DNA of 64,000 nt from JAHQVI01 sp963749875. GTDB taxonomy: Bacteria; Pseudomonadota; Alphaproteobacteria; Rhizobiales; Rhodomicrobiaceae. Below, piece by piece: positions 1 through 7,990 of the stretch (position 1 is the first letter of the stretch; each line of letters begins with the position of its first letter). The position numbers and the translations under genes are program-made. Below the pieces are notes generated by a model. The model had not been told where the DNA came from, did no database searches, and saw only the letters and a list, made by a program, of their open reading frames with translations. Location of the stretch: positions 620,001 through 684,000 of the forward strand of contig CAVVOX010000002.1 in NCBI GenBank assembly GCA_963749875.1, in the 5' to 3' direction.

Positions 1-1109
1 ATCAATGCGCATTCGACCATGATCACCATGAAGACGCCGAACCAGATCGGATCGATGCCCATCGCCGACGCCGACGGCAGGAGAACCGGCGTCATGATGA
101 TCACCATCGACAGGGCTTCGAAAACCAGGCCCATGGCGAGGAGCACCACGCTGACGACGAGAATGAAGACGGCGGGCGTATCGATCGTGGTGCCGATGAA
201 GGCGGAAATGTCCTGGGGGATCCGGTAGAGGGTGATGGCTTTGCCGAAGATCTTCGCCCCGGCGATGATCAGCAGAATGGCGACGGTCGTCGCCATCGCC
301 TCGAAGGCGGCGTCGATGAAGCCGCGCCAGGTCAGCGTCCGCAGCACGACGCCGGTGATGATCAGCGAGAAGGCAAATCCGACGGCGGCCGCTTCGGTCG
401 GCGTTGCCGCTCCCGAATAGATTGCGGCGATGATCAGCAGGCCCATCGCGATCGAGGGCAAAGCGCGCAGCGTGGCGCGGACGCGCTCCTCCCAGCTCAC
501 TGGCGCCTCGGGCGTGTAGCCGCCCAGATAACGGGCGTAAATCATCGAATAGATGACGAAGAAGAGAAGCAGAAGAATGCCCGGCACGATCCCCGCGAGG
601 AAGAGCGAGAGAACCGATTCCTCCGTGATGAAACCATAGACGATCATCGGGATGGACGGCGGGATCAGAATGCCGAGCGTGCCGCCCGCCGCCAGCAGCC
701 CATAGACGAATTTCCTCTCATAGCCGCGCGCAATCATCTCCGGAATCGCCACGGTGCCGATCGTCGCGGCGGTGGCGACGGACGAGCCGGAAATCGCGGC
801 AAAGACCCCGCAGGAGATCAGCGTGGCGACCGCGAGGCCTCCGGGCCAATGGCCGACCCATGCCTGAAATGCGGCGAAGAGGTCACGCCCGACGCCGCCC
901 TTCAGCAGGATATTCGACATGAGAATGAAGAGCGGCACGGCCAGCAGGATGAAGCCGTCGAGCGTCGAGAGCACCGCCTGAGGCGCCATCAGCGGCGAGA
1001 ACCCGCCAATGAGCAGCAAGGCGAGCCCCAGCCCGCCAAGCGCGAAGGCGACGGGCATCCGCAGCAGCAGAAGCGAAAAGAGCGCGCCGATAATCAGGAT
1101 GACGGTCAA
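1..1109 (-). CDS. dctM: TRAP transporter large permease DctM (partial, C-terminus off window)
   Basis: Large membrane subunit of a tripartite ATP-independent periplasmic transporter, which carries the substrate handed over by DctP using an ion gradient. Translating the minus strand gives about 369 residues of almost continuous hydrophobic segments, with the DctM-type stretches GGTLGILIPPSIPMIVYG and SGAATPTEAAAVG. The start is a TTG at 1109 that overlaps the dctQ stop (TTGA), so translation is coupled. The 3' end runs past base 1, so the gene is incomplete here. The substrate cannot be read from the sequence. The family assignment is secure. Confidence 0.93.
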   Translation of the reverse strand, partial: MTVILIIGALFSLLLLRMPVAFALGGLGLALLLIGGFSPLMAPQAVLSTLDGFILLAVPLFILMSNILLKGGVGRDLFAAFQAWVGHWPGGLAVATLISCGVFAAISGSSVATAATIGTVAIPEMIARGYERKFVYGLLAAGGTLGILIPPSIPMIVYGFITEESVLSLFLAGIVPGILLLLFFVIYSMIYARYLGGYTPEAPVSWEERVRATLRALPSIAMGLLIIAAIYSGAATPTEAAAVGFAFSLIITGVVLRTLTWRGFIDAAFEAMATTVAILLIIAGAKIFGKAITLYRIPQDISAFIGTTIDTPAVFILVVSVVLLAMGLVFEALSMVIIMTPVLLPSASAMGIDPIWFGVFMVIMVECAL

Positions 1110-1603
1110 AGCTGCTCTCCGCCGCTTGCCGTATCGCGGCCGCCGAAGGACCGCGCCGCTTCGATCAGCGACTGGACGAACAGCAGCACAAAGCCCACCG
1201 GCACGGCGAGTTCGGCGATCCAGGCGGGAAGGCCGAGCATCGTGCCGGAGCCGCGTCCGCGGATGTAGCTGTCCCAGAAGATCTCGCCGCCCTTCCAGAC
1301 GACCATCGCGCAGAAGGCGGCCGTCAGCAGCATGACGAGGCCGTCGATCAGCGTGCGCGTCCGGGCGGGCAGAAGCAGGACGAAGGCATCGACGACAATG
1401 TGCCGCTGCTTCTCCAGCGCCCAGGGCATGGCGAGCAGCGTGCCCCAGATCAGGCAGAGCTGCGAAAGCTCGGCGGCCCAGATCGTCGGGCTGACGAAGA
1501 AATAGCGCGCTACAACCTCCCAGCTCAGCATGAAGCCGGTGGCCACGAACAATGCGGCCCCGAGCCATGCGAAAATCAGATTGAGCCGGGACATGAATGC
1601 CAT
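1106..1603 (-). CDS. dctQ: TRAP transporter small permease DctQ
   Basis: Small membrane subunit that pairs with DctM in the inner membrane. The 165 residues show four hydrophobic helices and the typical DctQ stretch WEVVARYFFVSPTIWAAELS near residues 28-47. It lies between dctP and dctM; its stop overlaps the dctM start and a stem-loop separates it from dctP. The order P-Q-M on one strand is the standard TRAP operon. Nothing is unusual in the protein itself. Confidence 0.93.
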   Translation of the reverse strand: MAFMSRLNLIFAWLGAALFVATGFMLSWEVVARYFFVSPTIWAAELSQLCLIWGTLLAMPWALEKQRHIVVDAFVLLLPARTRTLIDGLVMLLTAAFCAMVVWKGGEIFWDSYIRGRGSGTMLGLPAWIAELAVPVGFVLLFVQSLIEAARSFGGRDTASGGEQL

Positions 1604-1638
1604 TGAACCTGGCCGGTCGTCTTGCCGAGGACGGAAAA

Positions 1639-1664
1639 ATGCCGCCGGCGGAAACCGGCGGCAT
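1639..1664 (-). terminator. Stem-loop attenuator between dctP and dctQ
   Basis: A perfect 10-bp stem (ATGCCGCCGG pairing with CCGGCGGCAT) with a 6-nt loop is followed, read on the minus strand, by TTTTTCC. It sits just after the expected end of dctP (1671) and before dctQ (1603). Such a partial terminator would keep the binding protein in excess over the permeases, as is common in TRAP operons. The role is inferred; the structure is visible. Confidence 0.7.
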
Positions 1665-1670
1665 CAGAGC

Positions 1671-2664
1671 TTAGAATTTTTGGGCGGCTTCCAGGATCTG
1701 CTTGCCCGTCTCGCCAGCCGCCTTCAGATAGGAACTCATAGACCGGCTGCGACACCTTCTTCCAGGCTTCGACGTCCTCCGGCGTCAGCTCGAACACCTT
1801 CATGCCGTTTTCCTTTGCCGCCGCGTAGGCGTTCGCTTCGATCTTCGCCATTTCGTTACGCACGGATTTTTCGGCATTGGCCGCGGCTTCGGAAATGATC
1901 TTGCGCTGCTCGCCGGTGAGACCTTTCCACCAATTCGTGTTGACGACGACGATGAACTCGATGTCCGCGTTATTCGCGACCGTGATCGTGTCCATGACCT
2001 CCCAGAGCTTGCGCGATTTGACGCCCGACACGCCCGTCATGCCTACATCGACCGTGCCGCGCTGATAGGCAAGATATTGCTCCGAGCCGGCTGTCAGCGT
2101 CGGCGCGCCGCCCGCGGCCTCGACGAAATCGCCGAGCGTCTTGCCGAACACGCGGACCTTTTTGCCCTTAATATCGGCCGGCGTCTTGATCGGCCCGCCG
2201 TTCGAGAGAAAGATCGAGCTGCCATAAGCCTGCCACCAGAGCACCGTGGAGCCGGTCCCCTTGATTGCCTCGTCGATCGGCCCGCGCACGGGGCTACCCG
2301 GCTCGGTCGCCTTGCGTACCTTCTCCTCGCTGTTGAAGAGGAACGGCAGATAGAAAACGTCGACCGCCGGAATGTCGCCGACATAGCGCGTCAGGGAAGC
2401 GACACCCGCTTCGATCGCACCGGAGCCGACGGCCTGCGGGACTTCCTTGTCCTTATAAAGCTGCGCCGAATCATAGATTTGCACGTCGATCTTGCCGCCC
2501 GATTTTTCTTCGACCTCTTTCTCGAACATCACGAGATTCTGTCCGAGATGACTTTTCAGCGGCAATTGCAGCGTGATCCGCATCGTCAGATCGGCGGCAT
2601 CGGCGCTCGCAAGCGACAGTCCCCAAGCGAGCGACAAGGATGCGGCTAAGCCAAGGATTCTCAT
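1671..2664 (-). CDS. dctP: TRAP transporter substrate-binding protein DctP (frameshift near 3' end)
   Basis: Periplasmic solute receptor of the DctP family. It starts at the ATG at 2664 behind a GGAGG site. A signal peptide (MRILGLAASLSLAWGLSLAS, cleavage near ADAA) precedes a typical fold with the conserved VRVFGKTLGDFVEAAGGAPT and AYQRGTVDVGMTG stretches. Near 1728 one extra C in TTCCTAT shifts the frame. Without it the protein would end YLKAAGETGKQILEAAQKF at 1671, a normal DctP end. As read, the frame instead runs on to 1576 and into dctQ with an unrelated tail. A sequencing error is likely. It is the first gene of the dctPQM operon. Confidence 0.9.
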
Positions 2665-2678
2665 GCTTTTTCCTCCCA

Positions 2679-2688
2679 CACAATTGTG
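2679..2688. promoter_or_regulatory. Palindrome CACAATTGTG upstream of dctP
   Basis: A perfect 10-bp palindrome lies 15 bases before the dctP start, overlapping the leader and next to the GGAGG site. A repressor bound here would block dctP. Many TRAP operons are controlled by GntR or LysR regulators at short palindromes, but no regulator gene is seen in the window, so this is only a candidate operator. The same 10-mer recurs at 54421. Confidence 0.3.
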
Positions 2689-2856
2689 AGATAAAAGAGT
2701 GACGGATGCGTCCTCATTGGTCAACTGGGATTACCTTCCATAAGATGGAACCGGCGCGTGCGGTCCGCGCCTCGGGGACGCAGGATGCGGGGCCAGTGCG
2801 CAGGGGCTTTGGCCCGGAAGGTGCATATCGCTATGATGTTCTCGCCCATCGGATAA

Positions 2857-4293
2857 GTGAGCTGCGACTTGGACCATCTTCCCATCTTCCTCGACATTCG
2901 CGGCAAGACGGTCGTCGTAAGCGGCGGCGGCACGTTGGCGGCGCGGCGGGTCGAGCGCGCGCTGAGCGCCGGGGCGCAGGTCAAGGTGTTTGCGGGAGAG
3001 CTGTCGGAGGAATTCCGGCCGTTTCTGGAAAACGAGGCCGTCAGCATCTTTCGCCGCCGCGTGGAGCAGGAGGATCTGACGGGCGCGATCCTGGCCTATG
3101 GCGCGGAGGAGGACTTGGAGAACGACAAGCGCCTCCATGCGCTCGCAAAACGCGCGGGTGTGCTCACCAATATTGCCGATACGATGGAGCTGTGCGATTT
3201 CATCACGCCGGCGATCCTCGACCGCACGCCGCTCGTCGCGGCGATTTCCTCCTCCGGCGCATCCCCGATCCTTGCCCGCATCATCAAGGCCGAATTGGAG
3301 AGCGCCATCCCCGCGACCTTCGGCAATCTGTCCAAATTCCTCGGGCAGTTCCGGGATGAGGTCGCCGGGCGCATCACGGACGGCACCCAGCGGCGGCGCT
3401 TCTGGGAGGATGTGGCGGAAAGCGCGGTCGGCGAACGGGTCATGGCGGGCGACTTCGAGGGGGCGGAGGCGGCGCTCCGCGCAAGGCTCGACGCATTCGA
3501 TGACCGGGCCGGGGGCGGGCCGGCCGGCGAAATCTATCTGGTCGGCACCGGTCCCGGCGATCCCGACCTTCTGACCTTCCGGGCGCTCCGGCTCATGCAG
3601 CGCGCCGACGTCGTGCTCTACGACCGGCTGATCGGTCCGCGTCTGATGAACCTCGTCCGCCGCGATGCCGAGCGCATCTATGTCGGCAAGAAAAAGAACG
3701 AGCACACGATGAGCCAAGAGGAGATCAGCCAGCTCCTTGTCCGGCTGGCGCAGGAAGGCAAGCGCGTGCTGCGGTTGAAAGGGGGCGACCCGTTCATTTT
3801 CGGACGCGGCGGCGAGGAAATCGAGACGATCGCCAGACACGGCATCCCGTTCCAGGTCGTGCCGGGCATCACCGCCGCGGCGGGCTGCGCCGCCTATGCC
3901 GGCATTCCGCTCACCCATCGCGACCACGCCCAGACCTGCATCTTCGTGACCGGCCACGGCAAGGACGGCGAAATCGATCTGAACTGGGAGGCGCTGATCC
4001 AGCCGAAGCAGACCGTCGCGATCTATATGGGCCTTGGAATGATCGACGCGCTGGCCTCGGCGTTCATCGCGCACGGGATGGCGCCGGACATGCCCGCCGC
4101 CGTGATCGACAATGGCACGCGGCGTGCCCAGCGCGTGGTGACGGGGACGATTTCGGATATTGCGGAGAAGACCGACGTTGCCGGGCTCAAAGGCCCCGCG
4201 ATCATCATTATCGGCACGGTCGTGACACTGCGCGAGCGGCTGGCCTGGTTCCAGCCGGGCGAGGCGGTAGCGAACTCGTCATCGGGCGGATAG
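2857..4293 (+). CDS. cysG: Siroheme synthase CysG (fused dehydrogenase/ferrochelatase and uroporphyrinogen-III methyltransferase)
   Basis: Trifunctional enzyme that makes siroheme from uroporphyrinogen III for sulfite and nitrite reductases. Residues about 1-215 are the precorrin-2 dehydrogenase/ferrochelatase part, with the NAD-binding VVVSGGGTLAARRVERAL. From about residue 226 comes the SAM methyltransferase part, with VGTGPGDPDLL (229), YVGKKKNEHTMSQEEI and RLKGGDPFIFGRGGEE. The length of 478 matches full CysG. The frame opens at GTG 2857; a TTG at 2869 would give the more usual start (M)DHLPIFLD. It stands alone on the plus strand, divergent from dctP. No partner sulfite reductase gene is in the window. 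Confidence 0.95.
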   Translation: MSCDLDHLPIFLDIRGKTVVVSGGGTLAARRVERALSAGAQVKVFAGELSEEFRPFLENEAVSIFRRRVEQEDLTGAILAYGAEEDLENDKRLHALAKRAGVLTNIADTMELCDFITPAILDRTPLVAAISSSGASPILARIIKAELESAIPATFGNLSKFLGQFRDEVAGRITDGTQRRRFWEDVAESAVGERVMAGDFEGAEAALRARLDAFDDRAGGGPAGEIYLVGTGPGDPDLLTFRALRLMQRADVVLYDRLIGPRLMNLVRRDAERIYVGKKKNEHTMSQEEISQLLVRLAQEGKRVLRLKGGDPFIFGRGGEEIETIARHGIPFQVVPGITAAAGCAAYAGIPLTHRDHAQTCIFVTGHGKDGEIDLNWEALIQPKQTVAIYMGLGMIDALASAFIAHGMAPDMPAAVIDNGTRRAQRVVTGTISDIAEKTDVAGLKGPAIIIIGTVVTLRERLAWFQPGEAVANSSSGG

Positions 4294-4353
4294 AGTGGAA
4301 ACAGGCGGCGCATGCGGCCGCTGAAGGCATGTCGTGAATGGAAAGGAAGTCGA

Positions 4354-5118
4354 ATGGCCGGAATCCTATTGGCGTCGGAAAATGTGACGGAAGAAGAACG
4401 CGCGGCTTTTGCCCGCAAGACCGCTGAGGAAAACAGGCGCATCGCCATGGAGCGCATGGCGGAAGCCGAGCGGCGCGGCGGGGCCGAGAAGCGGGAGAAG
4501 GCCCTCGCGATTCCCGGCGAAATCCTGCGCGATACGACCATGCAGCCGGGCGCCAACCACTATATCGCCAGGCTTCCGGCGGGCATGCGCCTCCGGATCA
4601 TCGATCTGGGCGGTCAGCAGGCGGTCGATTTCCTCTGCTTCGATCAGGCCGATACCGAGATCCGTTATAACAACGCCAATACGCTGAAGCTCAACGGCAC
4701 GATCTACATCTCCAAGGGCTTCAAGCTCTATTCCGACACGGCCGAGGTGTTGATGAATCTCGTCGAGGATACGGTCGGCCATCATGATACGCTGGCCGGT
4801 GCGTGCAGCAATCAGGTCAACGCTCTGCGTTACGGGATCAAGGACACATGCAGCTGCCGCGACAATTTCCTGGCGGCAATGGATGAGCTGGGATGGAGCG
4901 CGCGCGATGTTCACCAGAACATCAATTTCTTCATGAATGTCCCGGTCAAACCGGATGGCTCCACGCAGATCGAGGAGGGGCTTTCCGTGCCGTGGGATTT
5001 CGTCGAGCTCGAGGCGGCCAAGGATGTGATCGTCGTGATCTCCAACTGTCCGCAGCTCTACAATCCCTGTTCGGGATGGAATCCGACACCGATCCAGATC
5101 ATCGAGTGGAAGCCGTAA
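4354..5118 (+). CDS. DUF1989 / urea carboxylase-associated family protein
   Basis: Cytosolic protein of the DUF1989 family, often encoded beside urea carboxylase and amino-acid or urea transporters; its exact reaction is not settled. The 254 residues start at the ATG at 4354 behind AAGGAAG. After a charged N-terminal helix (residues 10-50) the family core is clear: GGQQAVDFLCFD, YISKGFKLYSDTAEVLM, DTVGHHDTLAGACS and HQNINFFMNVPV. It follows cysG by 60 bases on the same strand and may be co-transcribed. No urea carboxylase or allophanate hydrolase is nearby, so the context gives no function. Confidence 0.85.
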   Translation: MAGILLASENVTEEERAAFARKTAEENRRIAMERMAEAERRGGAEKREKALAIPGEILRDTTMQPGANHYIARLPAGMRLRIIDLGGQQAVDFLCFDQADTEIRYNNANTLKLNGTIYISKGFKLYSDTAEVLMNLVEDTVGHHDTLAGACSNQVNALRYGIKDTCSCRDNFLAAMDELGWSARDVHQNINFFMNVPVKPDGSTQIEEGLSVPWDFVELEAAKDVIVVISNCPQLYNPCSGWNPTPIQIIEWKP

Positions 5119-5144
5119 CGCGGGATCATGTGTTGGTGGAAACG

Positions 5145-5260
5145 AACGTCGCCCCGGACGGAGCGAAGCGGAGGTCCGGGGACCATTGGCCTATCCGCGA
5201 AGTCAATGCGTGGCTGATAGCGAATTGGGCGCCGGACCAGGTCCGGCGCGACGAATAAGC
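5145..5260. repeat. Pair of GC-rich palindromes (REP-like)
   Basis: Two imperfect palindromes lie between the DUF1989 gene and the convergent fur gene: GTCGCCCCGGAC facing GTCCGGGGACC (about 5149-5183), and GCGCCGGACCAGGTCCGGCGC (about 5230-5250). They resemble the extragenic palindromic units common in rhizobial genomes and probably act as a bidirectional terminator between convergent genes. Nothing coding is seen in 5119-5315. Confidence 0.5.
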
Positions 5261-5315
5261 ATTTCGGACAGTTCCGTCATAGCTGATTCCGCAGTAGCGC
5301 CAGAGGATTGCGGGC

Positions 5316-5753
5316 TCAGGATTTCTTTCTGATCGGCTTACCGTAAAGCTCGAGCCGGTGGCGCACCAGCTCATAGCCGAGGTCGCGGGCGACGCGTTCC
5401 TGAAGCTTCTCGATTTCCTCGTTCTTAAATTCGATGACCTGGCCGCTTTCGGTGTCGATCAGGTGATCATGATGGTCGCTCTTGACCCGCTCATAGCGCG
5501 CCCGGCCGCTATCGCCGAAATCATGCCGGTCGATGATGCCTTCATTCTCGAGCAGACGCACCGTCCGATAGACGGTCGAAAGCGAGATGCGGCTGTCCAC
5601 CTTATGCGCGCGGCGGTGAACCTCCTCGACATCGGGGTGATCGGTGGCCGCCGAGAGCACGCGCGCGATCACGCTGCGCTGCGTGGTCATGCGCAGTCCG
5701 CGTTCCGCACAGAGGGCTTCGATTTTGGATAAGGCCTGCTTTGGATCTGTCAT
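5316..5753 (-). CDS. fur: Fur-family transcriptional regulator (Fur/Mur type)
   Basis: Metal-responsive DNA-binding repressor. The 145 residues start at the ATG at 5753 (GGAAG eight bases upstream); a TTG at 5771 is less likely. The winged helix spans residues about 15-75 (ISLSTVYRTVRLLENEGI), followed by metal-site residues HHDH at 94-97 and the usual VIEFKNEEIEKLQE. The C-terminus lacks extra CxxC motifs. In alphaproteobacteria this Fur subgroup commonly acts as Mur, sensing manganese, rather than as the global iron regulator; which applies here cannot be told. It lies downstream of the rimI-tsaB-nfuA block with two large hairpin repeats in front. Confidence 0.92.
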   Translation of the reverse strand: MTDPKQALSKIEALCAERGLRMTTQRSVIARVLSAATDHPDVEEVHRRAHKVDSRISLSTVYRTVRLLENEGIIDRHDFGDSGRARYERVKSDHHDHLIDTESGQVIEFKNEEIEKLQERVARDLGYELVRHRLELYGKPIRKKS

Positions 5754-5774
5754 GTCGTCTTCCGACGTCAAGGG

Positions 5775-5851
5775 CTAGTGGTTCGACTGAAACATTTGCA
5801 TCCCCGTGCAGCCTGTTCATTTGCAAATGTTTCAGTCATAAGAACCACTAG
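5775..5851. repeat. Family A hairpin repeat, copy 1a
   Basis: Long inverted repeat bounded by CTAG. The left arm (5775-5800) begins CTAGTGGTTCGACTGAAAC and the right arm (5822-5851) is its complement except for an extra ATAA ten bases from the outer end. The loop is about 21 bases. Its right arm contains a CATTTGCAAATG palindrome (5818-5829), which could also serve a Mur-type regulator because it lies 65 bases before fur. It forms a tandem pair with the next hairpin. Confidence 0.75.
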
Positions 5852-5865
5852 CTAACTATAGGTTT

Positions 5866-5944
5866 CTAGTGGAGCTTTTGAATTTGACATTTGAGAACGA
5901 GCCTAGCCGCAACCGGAACTCAAATGTCAAATTCGCTCCACTAG
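5866..5944. repeat. Family A hairpin repeat, copy 1b
   Basis: Second inverted repeat, 14 bases after the first and of the same build: CTAGTGGAGC, then an unmatched TTTT in the left arm, then GAATTTGACATTTGAG, facing CTCAAATGTCAAATTC and GCTCCACTAG. The 4-nt bulge is on the opposite arm from copy 1a. Bases 5945-6067 hold no gene that I can see. Confidence 0.75.
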
Positions 5945-6067
5945 CCTCCAGCCGGACGTTATTTCGCTTGCATGCGTGGGTCCAGGCAAGCGCGCCTCCG
6001 CGGCAACCAACAACAGTTTACACCGATTCTCAAGCGCTGCCCTTGCGAACGCCGTCCGGCAAACTGG

Positions 6068-6562
6068 TCAGCGCAAAGGCAGCCGCATGATAAGCGCGTC
6101 CTGCACTCCGCTCGGCGTCCGGGAATAGCCGCGCCTTCTTCCGACGACGGAGAAACCGAATTGCTCATAAAGCGTCCGCGCCCGATAGTTCTCGGCGTTT
6201 GCCTCAAGGATGAGCGTCTCGATGCCGCGCGCGGCGAGATCGTTGCAAAGCCGCGTCAGTAGCGCCCAGGCAACGCCGTGCCGCCGCAGATCGGGCGTCA
6301 CGCAAAGGGTGAGGATCTCGCTTTCCTCGGCCGCGACGCTGACGGTGATGAAACCGTAGAGCTGGCCGTCGAGCCGTGCCGTGACGCCGGAATAGGGGCC
6401 AGCCTTTGCGAAGCGCCGGAAGTCCTCCGCATTTCAGGGCGGCTTGAAGCAACGCGCATGGAGCGCGGCGGCCTCTTCCGCATCCCTCTCCGAAAAGGGG
6501 GCGAGCTCCAGATCGCTAGGACTGTGCTCGGACAACGCTTTTATCCGTTTGCGGCTTTGCAT
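6068..6562 (-). pseudogene. rimI: Ribosomal-protein-alanine N-acetyltransferase RimI, interrupted by in-frame TGA
   Basis: GNAT acetyltransferase that modifies ribosomal protein S18. From the ATG at 6562 (a TTG at 6535 is also possible) the frame reads LELAPFSERDAEEAAALHARCFKPP and then TGA at 6434-6436, followed in the same frame by NAEDFRRF. The acetyl-CoA binding part comes later (VTPDLRRHGVAWALLTRL, YEQFGFSVVGRRRGYS) and ends normally at 6068. RimI proteins normally have Trp where the TGA is, so a single TGG to TGA change explains it. The rest is intact. It overlaps the tsaB 3' end, the usual tsaB-rimI arrangement. Confidence 0.85.
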
Positions 6563-7214
6563 CCGGCGGGCGCAGGTAAAGCGGGGCAGGCGGGCGGTCT
6601 GCCGGGACTCTGCTGGCGGCAAGAATGGCGAGATCGGCGGCCTCGGGCAAGAGATCAGTGAGGGCAGGGCTCAATCGGCGGCCGCGGTCCCTAGCCGCCT
6701 CGGCAACGGCCGCAGCGCCGCTGCCGACGATCAGTCTCATTTCCGCCGGCAGGGCAGCCAGTGTCTGCGAAAGGGTGAGAAGCTGCGCTTCGCCGATCGC
6801 CTCTCCGCCGGCATCGAATGGCTGAACGTAAAGCTCGCCGCGCCGCGCATCGTGCAAAACGGCAAATCCGCCGGCGCGCGTCTCAGCCTCGGTCCGGCGA
6901 ACGCAGCCGCGCGCCATCACCTCCAGGCTCGTCGCTCCGACCAGCGGCACCTTGGCCGCGAGCGCTATGCCCCTTGCCGCCGCAACGCCGGCACGCACGC
7001 CGGTAAAGCTTCCCGGGCCAAGCGTCACCGCGATCTTCGTCAGCGCCTCATATCCGCAGCCGGATGCCGCCATGACCGCTTCGATCATGGGAAAGATCGC
7101 CTCGGCATGGCCGCGCGCCATCGGCTCGAAACGCTGGATCGGCTCTGCACCGCCCGCCGGCAGGATCGCGGCTGAGCAAGCCGTCATGCTGGTCTCGATT
7201 GCAAGGATCGCCAT
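6516..7214 (-). CDS. tsaB: tRNA threonylcarbamoyladenosine biosynthesis protein TsaB
   Basis: Partner of TsaD and TsaE in making the t6A37 modification of ANN-decoding tRNAs. The 232 residues have the ASKHA fold marks AILAIETSMTACSAAI at the N-terminus and LGPGSFTGVRAGVAAARGIA near residues 65-85. Length and order are normal. rimI overlaps its 3' end. A family B repeat carrying an FNR-like box lies about 110 bases before its start. Confidence 0.95.
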   Translation of the reverse strand: MAILAIETSMTACSAAILPAGGAEPIQRFEPMARGHAEAIFPMIEAVMAASGCGYEALTKIAVTLGPGSFTGVRAGVAAARGIALAAKVPLVGATSLEVMARGCVRRTEAETRAGGFAVLHDARRGELYVQPFDAGGEAIGEAQLLTLSQTLAALPAEMRLIVGSGAAAVAEAARDRGRRLSPALTDLLPEAADLAILAASRVPADRPPAPLYLRPPDAKPQTDKSVVRAQS

Positions 7215-7299
7215 GGCCGGAACATTACTGCGGAGGCTGGAGGCGGCGCAATGCCGGTCAGAGCGGCATGTTTGCCAGAGCAGCGGATTCTAAATCGGA

Positions 7300-7381
7300 G
7301 GCGGGAACAGTTGCGCTCGCCTTTTGATATAGATCAACTTAACCTCGTCCAAGTGATTCCACTTGAACGAGGGTTGATCTA
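7300..7381 (-). repeat. Family B repeat, truncated copy (reverse orientation) with FNR-like box
   Basis: On the minus strand this matches the first two thirds of the element at 52631-52756: CTAG, a palindrome with arms ending GATCAACCCTCGTTCAAGTG, then the TATATCAAAAG stretch and GCGCAACTGTTCCCGC. One arm here has drifted (CTTAACCTCGTCC). The TTGATATAGATCAA at 7324-7337 matches the FNR/FixK consensus and faces tsaB. The CTAG end supplies the nfuA stop codon. Confidence 0.75.
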
Positions 7382-7939
7382 GACGGCGCGGACTTCCTGC
7401 ACCTCGGGAATGAAGTGGCGCAAAAGGTTCTCGATGCCGTGACGCAGGGTCGCCGTCGAGGACGGGCAGCCCGCGCAGGCGCCGCGCATATGAAGGAAGA
7501 CCACGCCTTCCTCATAGCCGTGGAAAACGATGTCGCCGCCATCCTGGGCGACGGCCGGACGCACCCGCGTATCCAGCAATTCCTTGATCGTCTGCACGAT
7601 CTCGCTGTCTTCGCCGCCATCATGGCTGACGCTGTGGCCGTCGCCTTGCGGCGCATCGGTTACGGCGGGCGCTCCGGACAAATAATGTTCCATGATTGCG
7701 CCGAGCAGGGCGGGCTTCAGATGCTGCCATTCTCCCCCGCTCTTGGTCACGGAGATGAAGTCGCTGCCGAGGAAAACGCCGGAAACGCCGTCGATCTCGA
7801 ACAGGCGGGCCGCCAGAGGAGAAACCTGTTCCGCTTCGGCCCGGTCCCGGAAATCGCGCGCGCCTCCGGGCAGCACCTGCGTGCCGGGAACGAACTTCAG
7901 CGTCGCCGGATTGGGCGTGGCTTCGGTCTGAATGAACAT
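7379..7939 (-). CDS. nfuA: Iron-sulfur cluster carrier NfuA (NifU family)
   Basis: Carrier that passes [4Fe-4S] clusters to target proteins. The 186 residues start MFIQTEATPNPATLKF, the N-terminal Nfu domain. A linker at 92-112 leads to the NifU C-terminal domain with the cluster ligands CAGC at 155-158. The start at 7939 is preferred over a 15-codon longer frame because of the conserved N-terminus. The TAG stop is formed by the CTAG end of a family B repeat. An ICE-like motif lies 52 bases upstream, suggesting Irr iron control. Confidence 0.94.
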   Translation of the reverse strand: MFIQTEATPNPATLKFVPGTQVLPGGARDFRDRAEAEQVSPLAARLFEIDGVSGVFLGSDFISVTKSGGEWQHLKPALLGAIMEHYLSGAPAVTDAPQGDGHSVSHDGGEDSEIVQTIKELLDTRVRPAVAQDGGDIVFHGYEEGVVFLHMRGACAGCPSSTATLRHGIENLLRHFIPEVQEVRAV

Positions 7940-7990
7940 GGCTGACCTCTCTCGATTGGGCCTGGCGAAGACCGCGCATGCCATCGGAAG

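Noticed and set aside
2731..4074. 447-codon minus-strand frame opposite cysG
   Set aside because: cysG on the plus strand is unmistakable; the antisense product has no family features.
6434..6436. Selenocysteine or recoded TGA in rimI
   Set aside because: The family has Trp here, there is no catalytic need for selenocysteine and no SECIS-like hairpin follows; other genes in the window use TGA as a normal stop.
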